NCBI GenBank assembly: GCA_946965045.2
Contig: OX337228.1
Location: 6,572,001-6,636,000 of the forward strand
Reading direction: 5' to 3'
DNA length: 64,000 nucleotides
DNA from: Epithemia pelagica
Lineage: Eukaryota; Bacillariophyta; Bacillariophyceae; Surirellales; Surirellaceae
The position numbers and the translations under genes were made by a program. Below, piece by piece: positions 52,686 to 63,589 of the stretch. The notes below the pieces were generated by a model that saw only the letters and a program-made list of their open reading frames with translations, was not told the origin of the DNA and searched no databases. Each line of letters opens with the position of its first letter. Position 1 is the stretch's first letter.

Positions 52686-55600
52686 TCACCATCCTTGATT
52701 AAGTTTTCGGATGGTCTCAAAGGTTTCTCGAGCCAGACCTTTCGTGAGGATGTCGGCCCGTTGCAACTTGGTGTCGATTTTGGAAATCGTAACTGTGCGA
52801 TCTTCCATATTGGATTTCGAGGACACAATGGTTGCGTTTGTGGCTTTCACCTGGGACCAAAACCAGTGCCACTTGTTGTTTAGCGAGCGAGATCGAGAGG
52901 TGAGACGTTGGTTGGTGGCCACAAGGTAAGCACTATTGTTGTCCTCATGGACTTCTGCAGTAATCCGTGGCACACTTGGATTGATTCTCACACACGAGTT
53001 TAATTCGTTCAAGACTTCTTGCAACCAGACTACAACTCGCATGGCTTGAGACAGAGCCACGTATTCGGAGTGAAAGGTGCTTGTTGCAATTTCGCTTTGC
53101 AATTGAGATTTCCAAACCAGAGGACTTCCCCCGAAGAAAATGATATACCCAGTTCGGGACTTCGCGCTTGTTGGATCATCTTCTGGTTCTCGGCCGTGCA
53201 GACCCATGAAGTCTGCATCGACATAACAATCAAGCCGATAATCTTTGCTTGGGCGAAAGATGGTGCCGTTGTTGATGGTCCGTGAGAGATATCGGATGAT
53301 GGCTTTGACGGCTTGAGCGTGTGATTGTTTTGGATCATTGGAGAAACGAGCCACTTGGCTCACGGCAAACGTTATATCTGGCCGTGTGTTGGTGGAGAGA
53401 TACAACAACATACCAACCACTGACCGATAGTTCCAATTGTCTTTCATGGGAGGGCCGTTGGGATCACTTCCCAATCCAATCTGCGCTGCAGGGGTCCAGT
53501 TTCCGTTGCAGTCTTCCATCTTTGTGGTTTGGAGGATGCGCTTGATTAAACCGGGTTGAGTCATTACAATCTCGTCCTTGTTCCGCTTGAAATCGATTCC
53601 CAGGTATTCTGCGAAATCGGAGTCTTTTGACAATTCGAAACCTTTTGTTTTCAGTCGTTCAATGAATGCATCCACAAGAGTCATGGTGGGTGCAACGATG
53701 CCACAATCATCCACCCAAATAAAGAGAAGCATGTCTGGTTTCATGAAGAAACATTCGTCATGGTCGCTTTTCTTGAAACCATCTTCCAAAAGAGCTTCAA
53801 TGAGTTTTTCATACCATAATCTAGGGGCAATGGTCAAACCGTAGAGACTCTTCAGCAGACGTAGGCAGGTGGGTTCTGAGCGGGTTGACTTGAAACCAGG
53901 TGGTATGTGGATCCAGATGGGTTCCTTGAGTTTTGCCTGGACGAAGGCATTGCTGAAGTCTATGCATACCATTACCCATTGTTGACTTAGGGCGTAGATC
54001 ATACAAATTCGGATGATTGCCCAATTTACAACTGGTGAATAGGCGTCTGGTGCTTGTTCTTGAAGGTCGCCTCTCACGCAGTAGCGTCCTTTGTGCTTCT
54101 TGATTGTTCCATCGGCGTGGCGTTTTCGTTTGAAAACCCATGTGCCTGGTAGAATCTTGGTTTTGGCAGCCGACTGTGGCTCTTCAATCCATGTCTCTTT
54201 TTCTGTTAGCTCATCAATTTCTTGTTTTGCTGCCTTGCGCCAGTGAAGAAGGTCTGGATCTTTCAACGCTTGATCGTAGCTCAGAGTGTCGGGGTCTACG
54301 ATGGTTGCCTTGAAGAGTCCAATTGTGGCTTGAAAGGGTAGGTTGTCAAGAGTATCGACGTGGGCAAGGTAGGACTTGTGTGTGGGGTCCATGGATTCGA
54401 CGAGACGATTGGGTGAACGTCGGTTTCGGCCGGATCGACGAGGGGCTGGAGAGGCATGCTCCCTCTGGTTGGATGGCTCCCTCTGTTTGGTTGGCTCCCT
54501 CTGTGGCTTGTGTTCAGGTGGTTGTGATTTGGGGGCAGGAGGAGCCTGTGTTGGTGTATTCTCCCTCTGCGCCGTGGGCATGGTCCAATCATCTTCAAGG
54601 GAAAGGGAAGGGAGATTGTGCGGTGCAGCCAAAGTGGTGGGAGGAGGATTGGTCGACATGCGCGACGGAGCATCGGCAGGCGACGACAGAACACTGGGTG
54701 GGGCAGACACTGGACGTGGAGTACTGACTGGGTGGGGCAAGGGAGGGGCAGCCGTGGTTGAAGTTGGTGGGACGGCAGGGGTGTCGTATTCCAGTGGAAC
54801 AGGGGGGGTCGCGTTTTCCATGGCCTCAAAGATCTTGTTTTTGGTGAGTTCGGAGGCAGTGGCTTCGGGCGCGTCATTCGGAGAATCGTCGTCTGCTGAT
54901 GGATCGTCGTATCCTGGTGAGTGCAGAATGTTGTCCATGTTTGCGAAGATTTGGTCAACTGTTGTATGTGGTGAGTGGGAGTTTTCGTTGGTTGCGGCCA
55001 CTGTTGCAAACCAGTCGTCGAAGACAACGTGGTATTGCGGTGAGATTGTGCCCGTGTCGAGGTTGAGTACGAGTGGAGCGGTGAGTGCATGTTGTTGGGA
55101 GAATCCAACAAACATGCAGCGTTGACTTCTTGGCTTCCATCGTGGTAATTTCTTACCGTCTTGTATTGTTTTGTTCAGAACATATGCCGGTGCACCCCAG
55201 ACATGAAGATCGTGGAAGCGGCGTTGCTCCCAGCGTGTCTTGGTGAAGAGGTCGATGGGGGAAATTCCTGTTTCAATCTTGGGGAGTCGGTTGTAGATGA
55301 AAACAGCATGGTCGACGGCCATGGGCCAAAGAGTTGGGTCTGCAACTTCGGGCCAGTGGGTGGCGGCGTGTAACATCATGGTCCTTGCCATGGACATGAT
55401 GGTTTGGATGCTGCGCTCTGCCACGCCATTGTGGTGGTGGGCGCCTACACCGGCAAAGCTTGTTACTTGCTGAAAGGCTTGCAGGTGCTCGGTGTATTTC
55501 TTCGAGGTGAAGGCGGTGCCATTGTCTGTGTGATATTGTTGAATGATCACTCCTTGGTTCTGACATCGTTGTTCGTATTCTATTTTTGCTTTTAGTGTTT

Positions 55601-58600
55601 GGTGGGTGTTAAGGTGAGTTTGCATGGATACGTCGATGTATCCACTTGCGTGGTCTACGAAAATGCATCCACCGCTAAGCATTGCTTCTTCTTTGGTTTT
55701 GCCTTTTGATGTGTAGAGGCGTCCTTTTGTCGAGCAGATGAAGTGGTCTGCTGAAACTTGTTGACCGGGAAAAAGGTGGTTCTTTTTCAGGGCTCCTTCT
55801 TTGTCTTGTATTTTGACGGTTTTCTGTCCTGGGGAGTGCCTGGTCTTTTGTTTTCCATAAAGACAAGCGGCACACAACGGAGGAGTTGTCAGTTTGCAGA
55901 CGGCAGTGTGGAGTCGTCGCGACGACTCATCATTTGACAATACACCAGAGCGGAGAACAAACTGGACGACGCGGAAGGGTGCATGTCCAAACCGGATGTG
56001 CCATTGGCTCCAGACCTTTTGTGGCGCTGAAAGGTTTATGTTTCGTTCGTCGACTGTGGTGACAGTGGCAACGAATGCAGAGACTGAACGGTGCACTCCT
56101 AGTCGGTGGTAGCAGATGCTTTTCGGTAAGTTGCTTTCGGCTTCGATTTCGACTTTTATTGGTCCTCGAGCAGGGTCGTTTCTCACACCGCTGAGTTTGA
56201 GTCCTTGTGGTTCGATTTTTATGGTTTCCCCTTGGTATCGTTGTAAGAGGCTGCTTGTACTGAGAAGCCGACAGCCAGCTGCGGGTATGTACAGAGCAAG
56301 GAGTTCGATGCATCGTAGCCGTCCATGGACGTCTTTGATGTACCATTCTACGACTCCTTGGCTTTCGACTTGCGCTCCTTCGGCCAAACCTTGGACCTGA
56401 TAGTCAGGAGGTACGTCTCTCACTTTGTTTGGAATGAAATCGCTCTTGTCGTTCGTGATGGAGACACTTGCGCCTGAATCCCAAATGAGGAGAAAAGCTT
56501 GTTTGTCTTTCATTTCTGACTGAAATTTTCGTGGGTGATTGATTGCAGCTTGGAGCGCCAGATTTTGGCTCATGGTGTAAGCATGTGCCTGAATGGTGGT
56601 GGTGCTCATGAGTGATGGAAGTGGCTGTGGTCCTTGCAGTGGTCTAATCGTTGTCTTGTTTGTCCTGTCTCGTTTGTGTTTCTTACGGTTTCGTCGATGT
56701 TTTGGTTTCCGTGGTTTGGACTTTGGGTGAGATCGGTGTCGGTCGTGGTGGGAGCGAGGTTTCGGTGCCACAGCAATGGCATGGGTTGGTTGGTATTCTC
56801 CCTCTGATGTGGTACAGAGACCGAGTGCTGATCGCAGCCAGCGTCCAACAGAGCGGACCAAGGACATGCCAGAGTTTGGTAGAAGACATGTAACAATCAA
56901 CCGGTGGGTGAGACAATCCACGGGGGAGTGGAAGGGACGCGACAAAGAGTGTACAATCTGCAAAGCAGCTGTGGCGCCTCCAAAACAGGAAAGGAGGTAT
57001 GGGAGTGCCTTTCGCGAAGCCAGATGTGGACCAATATACAACAAACCAGTGCCGAGCAAACCGGTGAGAGCGCCTTGCTTCATGGTTATCATCAGTGTTC
57101 TTGTAGAAGTCAGTGGTGGGAAGAATTGATGACGATTGGGATTAGAAGGGAGGTTCAGACGGAGTGGTTTCTTTTTCTTTCGTTTCGGTGTTGTCGTAAA
57201 CTTGGTGGTCGCGACATGGGCGGCTGGTTTGCTGGGCAGGTTGATCAGATGTTCGTCGTGGGAGTCCGGGGTGATGTCATTTGGATTGATGGTGATATCC
57301 ATGGCATGACCAGGGAGTCCTTGTTTGTTCTGCTTGATGATGATGGCACCATAGTCGGAGATGGTGGCCAACTCCCATGCTGTGTGCAGGGTACTGCTCA
57401 GACTTGGTGTTTCCATGCTGAGACGGCTGTGATGTACTTGCTCGTCTAGTTGGAGAGCGGTTAGTGCTTCCTTCAGTTTCTGTTGGAGAGAAGGTAGTTG
57501 TTGTTCTAAAATCTTCTTCAAACGTGGATTTTCTTCTTTGTGATAGGCCGTGTGTGTGTGGATAAAGTGCTCCACTAGGCTCTCAATGTGGTCTTGACGG
57601 ATGGCTGGGTCGTCGTCTCCCATCATTTGCCTTTGACGAGTTGCGAAGGGAATAATGGGAGAGGAGGGACGTTTCTTGGGGGCTGAGGGCTCGCCCGGCG
57701 CGTGGAAGAGTCGTGTTGGGGTGATGAACGACAGATCTAGGCTGTTGAGCGAGAGTGCACTGTTAGTACTGGGAGGCGTTTCCCACTCAATGGGGGATAT
57801 TTCATCGTCTTGAATCGCCGGCATCTTCCTATCAGGTGTTGCTTGGTCTTGTTCATGGAAGTTGGGCGGTTCTTTTTGGTCTTGTTCTTGATTCACTGGA
57901 CAGTCTGACGGAATTTTCGTGTGGATGTCAGTGTTCGGTGGATCTGCATTCTTGTCGAATGTGAATGTTGCTTCATAGAAGTCATACCAGGTGTCGTCGG
58001 TTCGTTCAGTTTCGCCGACATTTGAGTTGTTGTACTCTTTCCAAGGTGAGTTGATGGTTGCCACTTTGGCATTGAGATTCAGTTTATTTAGATCTACGGT
58101 AAAGTCGATGTCCGGTGGTTCGGGTGCTGGATCTTGTTCTTCATCTGTCTCACTCTCGTTGTTTGTTTCGTTTGCCATCGTAGGTGGGCAGGCTCCGTCG
58201 TTGTTGTCATCATCGTGATCGTTGTCATCTGCTTCGTCGTCGGCGTCTCCATTTGGGTCGTCGTCGTCGGTGTCTTCATCTTCTTCCTCTTCGTCATCGT
58301 CTTCATCGTCTTGGTCATTTTCTCCGTCGGCTGCATCGTTGTCGGTGGTGCTTGCGGTGTCACCTGTCTCGGTAGCTTCGTCGTCGGAGTCTTCTGGTGG
58401 ATGAACAATGCGGTGCAGGTTCATGACGCGGCGTAGTTCATCCGTTGCAGCTTGGATGAAGGCTTGTCGGATGTTGGGTGGAAGAGCCATCAAATCTCTG
58501 TTTGGGGCGTTTGGATCGTTGTCTTCTTCTTCGTCCGATGATTCTGCGATTGAGAGGTCGTCGGGGTCAATGAAGGTGAGGGGACGAAATGTTGCCGGAG

Positions 58601-60575
58601 CTTGATGAAGGCCATAGGGTGTGATTGGTCGTGGAACGAGAGGTGGGAGTTCGACCGATTCGTCGGTTTGGTCGGAATCGACGTTCCTGAACAGAGAGGC
58701 CAAGTCTGGATCCTCTTCTTCGTCGTCTTGAAAGCGTGGAATCAGTGGAGGCGGTTCTGTGGTTGCGGAGCTTTCATCGCTTGCATCGTTGGATTTGGCG
58801 TCGTCGCAACAATCAACCGGTCTCGTATCCAACAACATGTCGGTGGTTTCAACGGTGTTGTTGAGGAGAGACTCGTTTTGTGTGGTGTCTCGACGTTCTT
58901 CTCCCTCTGAAACAACAATCGACACATTATCATCATCATCTTCGGGGCCCGATGCGGAGAACGTGTCCCAGAACGAGTCAGGGATGGATGGCATGCTGTC
59001 GATGTCGTCTTGGGTTTGATCAGGAGCGACAGAGTCAAAATCTTCGACTGAGAGGAGGTTTCGGACGGGAAATCGTGCTGCCCAGGCGCCAGCATCAAGA
59101 TCTAGGGAGATCATGTTTGCCTGAGGGGCTGTGATTCCGCCAGGGTTGGATGTTTTCTTGTTGGACTTGGAGTGCCCCTTGTAGTCATCCGAGTGCTGTG
59201 CCGTGGAGTGGGTGCCGGTCCATCGGCCGCAGTGGGCGCACCAGTACCAAGTTTTCCCTTCGACTGTCTTCGTTTCGGACTGTCCTTGGGAGGGTGCTTG
59301 GTATTTCCAGTTGACGGAGGATCCCGAGTTTGATTTGGTGGTTGTCTTGTTGTTGCTTCTGGAGGTGCGATTGGAGTTTCCCTTGGGTTTCTGGTTGAGA
59401 GATCCGCGACTGCCACCGCGCGAGTGTGCGCGTGGTCCGGAAGCTTGCTTGGAGCTTTTGTGGGGACAATCTTTCGCCCAGTGGTCGAAACTGCCACAAA
59501 TTAGACATGCTCCTTTCGACAAGGGGGTGTCGCCCATGTGTTGACGAAGGGCCATGGCTTGTACTTCCGAGAGGTTGGCAAAGGCTGCAGGAGGTGTCTT
59601 GGAATCTTTGTTGTGGGTGGAAGCTGGCCATTTCTTGAGGTTCATGGCATCCATGTACAGAGCTTCGGCTTTGTCACAGATGTGGGCAAAAGAGAGTCCT
59701 TCTTTATCAAGAGTATCTTGTTGGTCTTGTTCCGTCATGTATCGAATCTCGAGAATTCGTTGCTGAACTTGTGGGTACAGATTCAACAATCCAAGGTTGT
59801 ACAGGGGATCTCCATTTGCGAGTGCAAAGGCTTGGAGAACGGACAAGGTAAGTGTTTGTTTGTAAAATCCTGATGCAAACAGATCCTCACAATCTGCCTT
59901 CATGTGTGCAGCCATTTCAGAGATGTTCTGCCCTGGATACATGAATGGGGTTCGGCTTGCGATCTTGGCGGATAGAGCATCGTATTTCTGAACCGAGTCA
60001 GATTGGAGAAGGTTAATAAAAGTCATCCAGGTAACGAGAAAGGAGTCCGTTGTGTTCGTCTTTGTTTCTAACATCTTGCGAATCTTCAGTTCGACAGAGT
60101 CGAGGAGACACATGCGTGCAGCGGTGTCGTTCTCTGAATCATATGGGTCGAAGTTGGCGCAGTGCACAGGGGCTGCCTTCTGCACAAGCTTGAGGTTAAA
60201 GCGAGTGTGCTCATTGACAATGTGTCGCATCTCTTTTGGGTTGGCTGGATCGGCGAGGTAGCAGATGGTGTCGAGACCTCGGAGTACGAAGATGTCGTTG
60301 AGACGCTTCATAAATTCGTGGAGGTTGTCTCCCTTTTTGTAACGAATTGACAATCCACTGCAGCGAGTCTCGAATCCGGTGATGTCTTTGCCGAATCGTC
60401 GTTGGTGAGGAGTTGCAGGGTAGGTTTTGGCGGTTGGGTCGAGTCCTTTCCAGGTGGGGAGAGGCTTTCCGCCGGTCCAAGCCGCCCACTTGTACTCGTC
60501 GAGTTGAACAAGATCGCCCATTGTGGGCTTGGGTGGTTTGAAAGTGGGCTTGGGTGTAGTTTCAGAACTTGCCAT
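52686..60575 (-). CDS. Copia gag-pol polyprotein (2629 residues)
   Basis: A single uninterrupted frame. Gag (about 1-400) ends with the zinc knuckle CLICGSFDHWAKDC (near 355-370). A second Cys/His cluster (WYWCAHCGRWTGTH) follows near 450. An acidic, Asp/Glu-rich region and a hydrophobic segment (LTGLLGTGLLYIGPHLAS, near 1190) fill about 800 residues before the protease motif WDSGAS (near 1365). Integrase: HIRFGH...CAACLYGK zinc site, then D (FVDHASGY), D (YHTDNGTAF) and E (HHHNGVAERSIQ). Reverse transcriptase has CIDFSNAFVQA and WVDD in place of YVDD (near 2285). RNase H ends the frame. Typical copia polyproteins are 1300-1500 residues. Confidence 0.95.
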   Translation of the reverse strand: MASSETTPKPTFKPPKPTMGDLVQLDEYKWAAWTGGKPLPTWKGLDPTAKTYPATPHQRRFGKDITGFETRCSGLSIRYKKGDNLHEFMKRLNDIFVLRGLDTICYLADPANPKEMRHIVNEHTRFNLKLVQKAAPVHCANFDPYDSENDTAARMCLLDSVELKIRKMLETKTNTTDSFLVTWMTFINLLQSDSVQKYDALSAKIASRTPFMYPGQNISEMAAHMKADCEDLFASGFYKQTLTLSVLQAFALANGDPLYNLGLLNLYPQVQQRILEIRYMTEQDQQDTLDKEGLSFAHICDKAEALYMDAMNLKKWPASTHNKDSKTPPAAFANLSEVQAMALRQHMGDTPLSKGACLICGSFDHWAKDCPHKSSKQASGPRAHSRGGSRGSLNQKPKGNSNRTSRSNNKTTTKSNSGSSVNWKYQAPSQGQSETKTVEGKTWYWCAHCGRWTGTHSTAQHSDDYKGHSKSNKKTSNPGGITAPQANMISLDLDAGAWAARFPVRNLLSVEDFDSVAPDQTQDDIDSMPSIPDSFWDTFSASGPEDDDDNVSIVVSEGEERRDTTQNESLLNNTVETTDMLLDTRPVDCCDDAKSNDASDESSATTEPPPLIPRFQDDEEEDPDLASLFRNVDSDQTDESVELPPLVPRPITPYGLHQAPATFRPLTFIDPDDLSIAESSDEEEDNDPNAPNRDLMALPPNIRQAFIQAATDELRRVMNLHRIVHPPEDSDDEATETGDTASTTDNDAADGENDQDDEDDDEEEEDEDTDDDDPNGDADDEADDNDHDDDNNDGACPPTMANETNNESETDEEQDPAPEPPDIDFTVDLNKLNLNAKVATINSPWKEYNNSNVGETERTDDTWYDFYEATFTFDKNADPPNTDIHTKIPSDCPVNQEQDQKEPPNFHEQDQATPDRKMPAIQDDEISPIEWETPPSTNSALSLNSLDLSFITPTRLFHAPGEPSAPKKRPSSPIIPFATRQRQMMGDDDPAIRQDHIESLVEHFIHTHTAYHKEENPRLKKILEQQLPSLQQKLKEALTALQLDEQVHHSRLSMETPSLSSTLHTAWELATISDYGAIIIKQNKQGLPGHAMDITINPNDITPDSHDEHLINLPSKPAAHVATTKFTTTPKRKKKKPLRLNLPSNPNRHQFFPPLTSTRTLMITMKQGALTGLLGTGLLYIGPHLASRKALPYLLSCFGGATAALQIVHSLSRPFHSPVDCLTHRLIVTCLLPNSGMSLVRSVGRWLRSALGLCTTSEGEYQPTHAIAVAPKPRSHHDRHRSHPKSKPRKPKHRRNRKKHKRDRTNKTTIRPLQGPQPLPSLMSTTTIQAHAYTMSQNLALQAAINHPRKFQSEMKDKQAFLLIWDSGASVSITNDKSDFIPNKVRDVPPDYQVQGLAEGAQVESQGVVEWYIKDVHGRLRCIELLALYIPAAGCRLLSTSSLLQRYQGETIKIEPQGLKLSGVRNDPARGPIKVEIEAESNLPKSICYHRLGVHRSVSAFVATVTTVDERNINLSAPQKVWSQWHIRFGHAPFRVVQFVLRSGVLSNDESSRRLHTAVCKLTTPPLCAACLYGKQKTRHSPGQKTVKIQDKEGALKKNHLFPGQQVSADHFICSTKGRLYTSKGKTKEEAMLSGGCIFVDHASGYIDVSMQTHLNTHQTLKAKIEYEQRCQNQGVIIQQYHTDNGTAFTSKKYTEHLQAFQQVTSFAGVGAHHHNGVAERSIQTIMSMARTMMLHAATHWPEVADPTLWPMAVDHAVFIYNRLPKIETGISPIDLFTKTRWEQRRFHDLHVWGAPAYVLNKTIQDGKKLPRWKPRSQRCMFVGFSQQHALTAPLVLNLDTGTISPQYHVVFDDWFATVAATNENSHSPHTTVDQIFANMDNILHSPGYDDPSADDDSPNDAPEATASELTKNKIFEAMENATPPVPLEYDTPAVPPTSTTAAPPLPHPVSTPRPVSAPPSVLSSPADAPSRMSTNPPPTTLAAPHNLPSLSLEDDWTMPTAQRENTPTQAPPAPKSQPPEHKPQREPTKQREPSNQREHASPAPRRSGRNRRSPNRLVESMDPTHKSYLAHVDTLDNLPFQATIGLFKATIVDPDTLSYDQALKDPDLLHWRKAAKQEIDELTEKETWIEEPQSAAKTKILPGTWVFKRKRHADGTIKKHKGRYCVRGDLQEQAPDAYSPVVNWAIIRICMIYALSQQWVMVCIDFSNAFVQAKLKEPIWIHIPPGFKSTRSEPTCLRLLKSLYGLTIAPRLWYEKLIEALLEDGFKKSDHDECFFMKPDMLLFIWVDDCGIVAPTMTLVDAFIERLKTKGFELSKDSDFAEYLGIDFKRNKDEIVMTQPGLIKRILQTTKMEDCNGNWTPAAQIGLGSDPNGPPMKDNWNYRSVVGMLLYLSTNTRPDITFAVSQVARFSNDPKQSHAQAVKAIIRYLSRTINNGTIFRPSKDYRLDCYVDADFMGLHGREPEDDPTSAKSRTGYIIFFGGSPLVWKSQLQSEIATSTFHSEYVALSQAMRVVVWLQEVLNELNSCVRINPSVPRITAEVHEDNNSAYLVATNQRLTSRSRSLNNKWHWFWSQVKATNATIVSSKSNMEDRTVTISKIDTKLQRADILTKGLARETFETIRKLNQGW

Positions 60576-60807
60576 GCTGGAGGTGTCCGAGGCGTTTCCG
60601 TGAGAACTGGAACTGTTGAAGACGATTTCTTCTTCAATTGGCTCAAAGGAGAAGTGGCTCCCTAGAGTCGATGGCGAAGCGTCGCTTGGGGTAGACAGCT
60701 TGTTGGCCTGTCAAAAATCTCGAGAAGGGGTAGTCCGACGATGATGGTCGTTGGGCTAGAACAGAGGAAACGATAGCGGGTTAGGCTGTAATTTGGGCGT
60801 AATAACC

Positions 60808-61309
60808 TGTCAGAGTCACTAGCATACACTGGGTATACTAATAGCTAGGGGAATACCGCGTAGTCGGGGTGGAGATTGATCAAGTCTCCACACCAACCTA
60901 GAAGTCTTTTGCGTTGCAAAAACTCCTGTATCGATATTATGATTAAAGCTATAGAGTAAACAAAGTGATCTTGAGTTCCTCATTTTGATTCCTCGCTTTG
61001 GTTTCCAGGAATTGATTTGCTATCTTGCAACGCACAGCTTGATTCAAATGGACGATAGTTATCTCATTTGTTGTTTGTTGTGTCATAGGTTAGTTAGCAA
61101 AACATGAGTGTCGTAGACACAAACGGCGAGTGGCCCGGCGTTCTGTGGCGCCAAAGCCCATCCTGCGCGTTATGCATGCGCGGATTCCGACATGTAGGCT
61201 TATATCATTGGGTCATGCAACACAAACTGCCAGTCGTGCAAATTCAATATTTCAAAACACAAATACAAATTTGGAAACGCGACTGGTGCTAAAAACATAA
61301 ACTGCGACT
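60808..61309 (-). repeat. 5' LTR of the copia element
   Basis: Matches 52158-52659 base for base as far as I compared. In sense orientation transcription would start within it and run left. The sequence directly inside begins GGTTATTACGCCCA. Its first six bases recall the GGTTAT start of the half-tRNA primer site of Drosophila copia, but the rest does not fit, so the primer is unassigned. Confidence 0.95.
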
Positions 61310-61669
61310 GGATGGCTGTAGAGCGCCTGAAGACGATGCCTCATCGTTCGGACCCGAGGATATGTTGTGGTCCGACACATTTTCTCCTGGTTTATGCTGA
61401 GAAACAACCACCATGGCACGTTTTTGAAATGGATGAATCACTTGTCTTGTCGACCGATCCAACGTTGTGCCATGTTCTTGAAAAGGATTCGATCTTGTCG
61501 TATCCAAGACGTGAAAAGCATGGGTGCTCAGGGAAGCAAAAGGGAAATGGGACGAAACTCGATCCGGCCTTTTAACGTGCACAGTACGGAATAATTGTCG
61601 TGATACAGAGATGGAATCTCTCACTTTGGAAATGGTTGTCATGCTGTTTGTCGCCCTTGCCGCCATCAT
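61310..61669 (-). pseudogene. ISCA2-like gene, 5' part (interrupted)
   Basis: From ATG ATG at 61669 the frame gives 120 codons up to the insertion. The first 40 residues (MMAARATNSMTTISKVRDS and onward, with Arg/Ser/Thr and few acids) fit a mitochondrial presequence. A variable spacer follows to SSSGALQPS. The frame then runs a few codons into the LTR. Joined across the GGATG duplication it is in phase with the A-type domain at 51694-52157. The promoter and 5' UTR should lie in 61670-61962, which has no other content. Confidence 0.8.
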
Positions 61670-61962
61670 GGTGTTCTCATGGCTCGTTCGTTGATTTTGA
61701 TGGGTAAAGAAGAAGTGCACTCCCACATTTCACTGACCATAAATGGATGACGTGGACGAAACTCGCTATGTAATACCCCGACTACTATCCCTCTACCATT
61801 CTTCATATCGATAGCCTCCCAAAAGTAAATGATGGTATCTCCCTACCCTTTATCCTATCAAACCTTTCATCGTGCTGTAAGTCATTCATTGCTTGTGATT
61901 CCCATGCAATGCTCTAGATCTAGCTTGATTTCTTCCTCCTCTTTCTTGTCTCCGCACTAGAA

Positions 61963-63589
61963 TTACGTCACTAGCAACTCTTGTTCGGTTTGCGATTCCA
62001 ATTCTTGAACCATTTTTTGAACGGCTGCTTCAAACAGTTGCAACGCCTCTGTCAGTTCTTCTTCTGCAATAATAAGGGGCGGAACAAAGCGCACGACATC
62101 TTTTCCGGCCGCAACCAGCAACAATCCTTGATCCATGGCGGCCAAGACGACCTTGCCGGGTGGTACGTCGGGATGCGTGACCGTCACGCCTTTTAATAGA
62201 CCCCAGCCTCGCACAGGTCCCAACAAGGCGGGATACTTTGCGGCAATCGCCTCGAGACCGGCAGCCAATTGATCTCCTCGGGCTTGTACATTGTCCAAGA
62301 CATTGTGGTCGGAAAAGTATTGTGCCACAGCCAATCCGGCACTGCAGGCCAAGGGATTGCCTCCATACGTACTGGCATGATCGCCCGGGCCGAGGACTGT
62401 GGCGGCTTCCCCCCGTGCCAACATGGCACCAATGGGAACCCCTCCCCCCAAAGCCTTTGCGGAGGTAAACACGTCAGGTACGACGTTGAGATTTTCATAT
62501 CCCCAGAGTTTGCCGGATCGTCCCATGCCTACTTGGACTTCATCCATCATCATGAGTGCACCCGTTTCATCACAAATTTCTCGAACCGTTTGAAAAAAGT
62601 CGACATTGCCTGGTACAATGCCACCTTCACCTTGCAAGGCTTCCATCATAATGGCCGCCAATCCTTCTCCCGGTGTTTTCTCAATTTCCTGGACGACTTG
62701 TTTTAATTCATCAATGTCATTGTAGGTAATGTATCGAAAGCCAGGAACCATTTCTCCGTCATACCCAAATCCTTGATGATATTTGGGCTGTGCTGTGGCC
62801 GACAAGGCGGCCAGGGTCCGACCATGAAAGGAATTGTGCGCCGTTACAATAATGGGTTTGTCAATGCCTCGATTGGACGCATGTCGACGAGCACATTTAA
62901 TGGCCGCTTCATTGGCTTCGGCGCCCGAATTGCAAAAAAAGACCTTGGTGGCGACCGAATTGGCACACAACCATTCGGCCAAGGCGGCTTGGGCAGGAAT
63001 TTGATACAAGTTGGAAACATGATGGACTTGTTGCATTTGTTGTGTAATGGCTGTCGTCAAGGCTTGGTTGTTGTGTCCCAAGGCACAGGTGGCAATGCCC
63101 GAAACACAATCCATATATTCACGCCCGTCGGTCGTATACAATTTGCAACCATTGCCATTTTTGATAGTCAAGGGATATCGTCTAGACAGAGAAAACACAG
63201 AAGAGGGAAAGCAGAGACACAAAAAGAAGGCGAATCGAGCGACATGAATTAGAAACGTTTGGACCATTCATCCCAGCGCCACCGTCACATGAAAGGGAGC
63301 CACTCATTCATTCAAGGCATGCCAGTCATTCGACAACGTACCCATAGGTTTTTTGTACATTTTGATCGTAGAGTTCCGTCGTTTGTTCGTCCCCTCCCTG
63401 ATCGCTTAACAGATCTTCTATCGATTTGGGAGGAATCAAGTTGGTCCTCGTCGTTTTCGATGAAGTGGTTGTCGAACTGTGTCGTTCGGCCGTCGTGACA
63501 AAACCATGCGTGCCACGGGTGGCCGTCATGATCATGAACACAAGGAGAGACCAGGCGAGAAGAAAACGGGTTGCCACAACGTTCTTCAT
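61963..63589 (-). CDS. argD: Plastid acetylornithine aminotransferase
   Basis: Two exons (63589-63342, 63181-61963; 160-base intron; join KTYG|RYPLTIKNG) encode 488 residues. A PLP enzyme that converts N-acetylglutamate semialdehyde and glutamate to N-acetylornithine in arginine synthesis. The leader (FLLAWSLLVFMIMTATRGTHG then FVTTAERHS) is a signal peptide followed by a Phe-led plastid transit peptide. Class III aminotransferase features: CNSGAEANEAAIKCAR, HNSFHGRTLAALSAT, EALQGEGGI, MMDEVQVGMGRSGKLW (PLP-binding Asp) and TSAKALGGGVPIGAM (Schiff-base Lys). Exon 2 alone begins with a spurious hydrophobic stretch translated from the intron. The gene is full length. Confidence 0.95.

Larger units (their letters stand above)
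52158..61309 (-). mobile_element. Ty1/copia LTR retrotransposon, apparently intact
   Basis: A 9152-base element between 502-base direct LTRs, transcribed right to left. The target duplication GGATG is at 52153-52157 and 61310-61314. The LTRs look identical throughout, so insertion is recent. Order gag, protease, integrase, reverse transcriptase, RNase H defines Ty1/copia. A purine tract (AAGAGGGAG on the minus strand, 52660-52668) adjoins the 3' LTR. In sense orientation the LTR runs AG...CA instead of the usual TG...CA. It lies inside the ISCA2-like gene in the same orientation. Confidence 0.96.

Noticed and set aside
60780-60807. Primer-binding site of the copia element
   Set aside because: GGTTAT fits the start of the half-tRNA site of Drosophila copia, but the following bases do not match any tRNA I can name.
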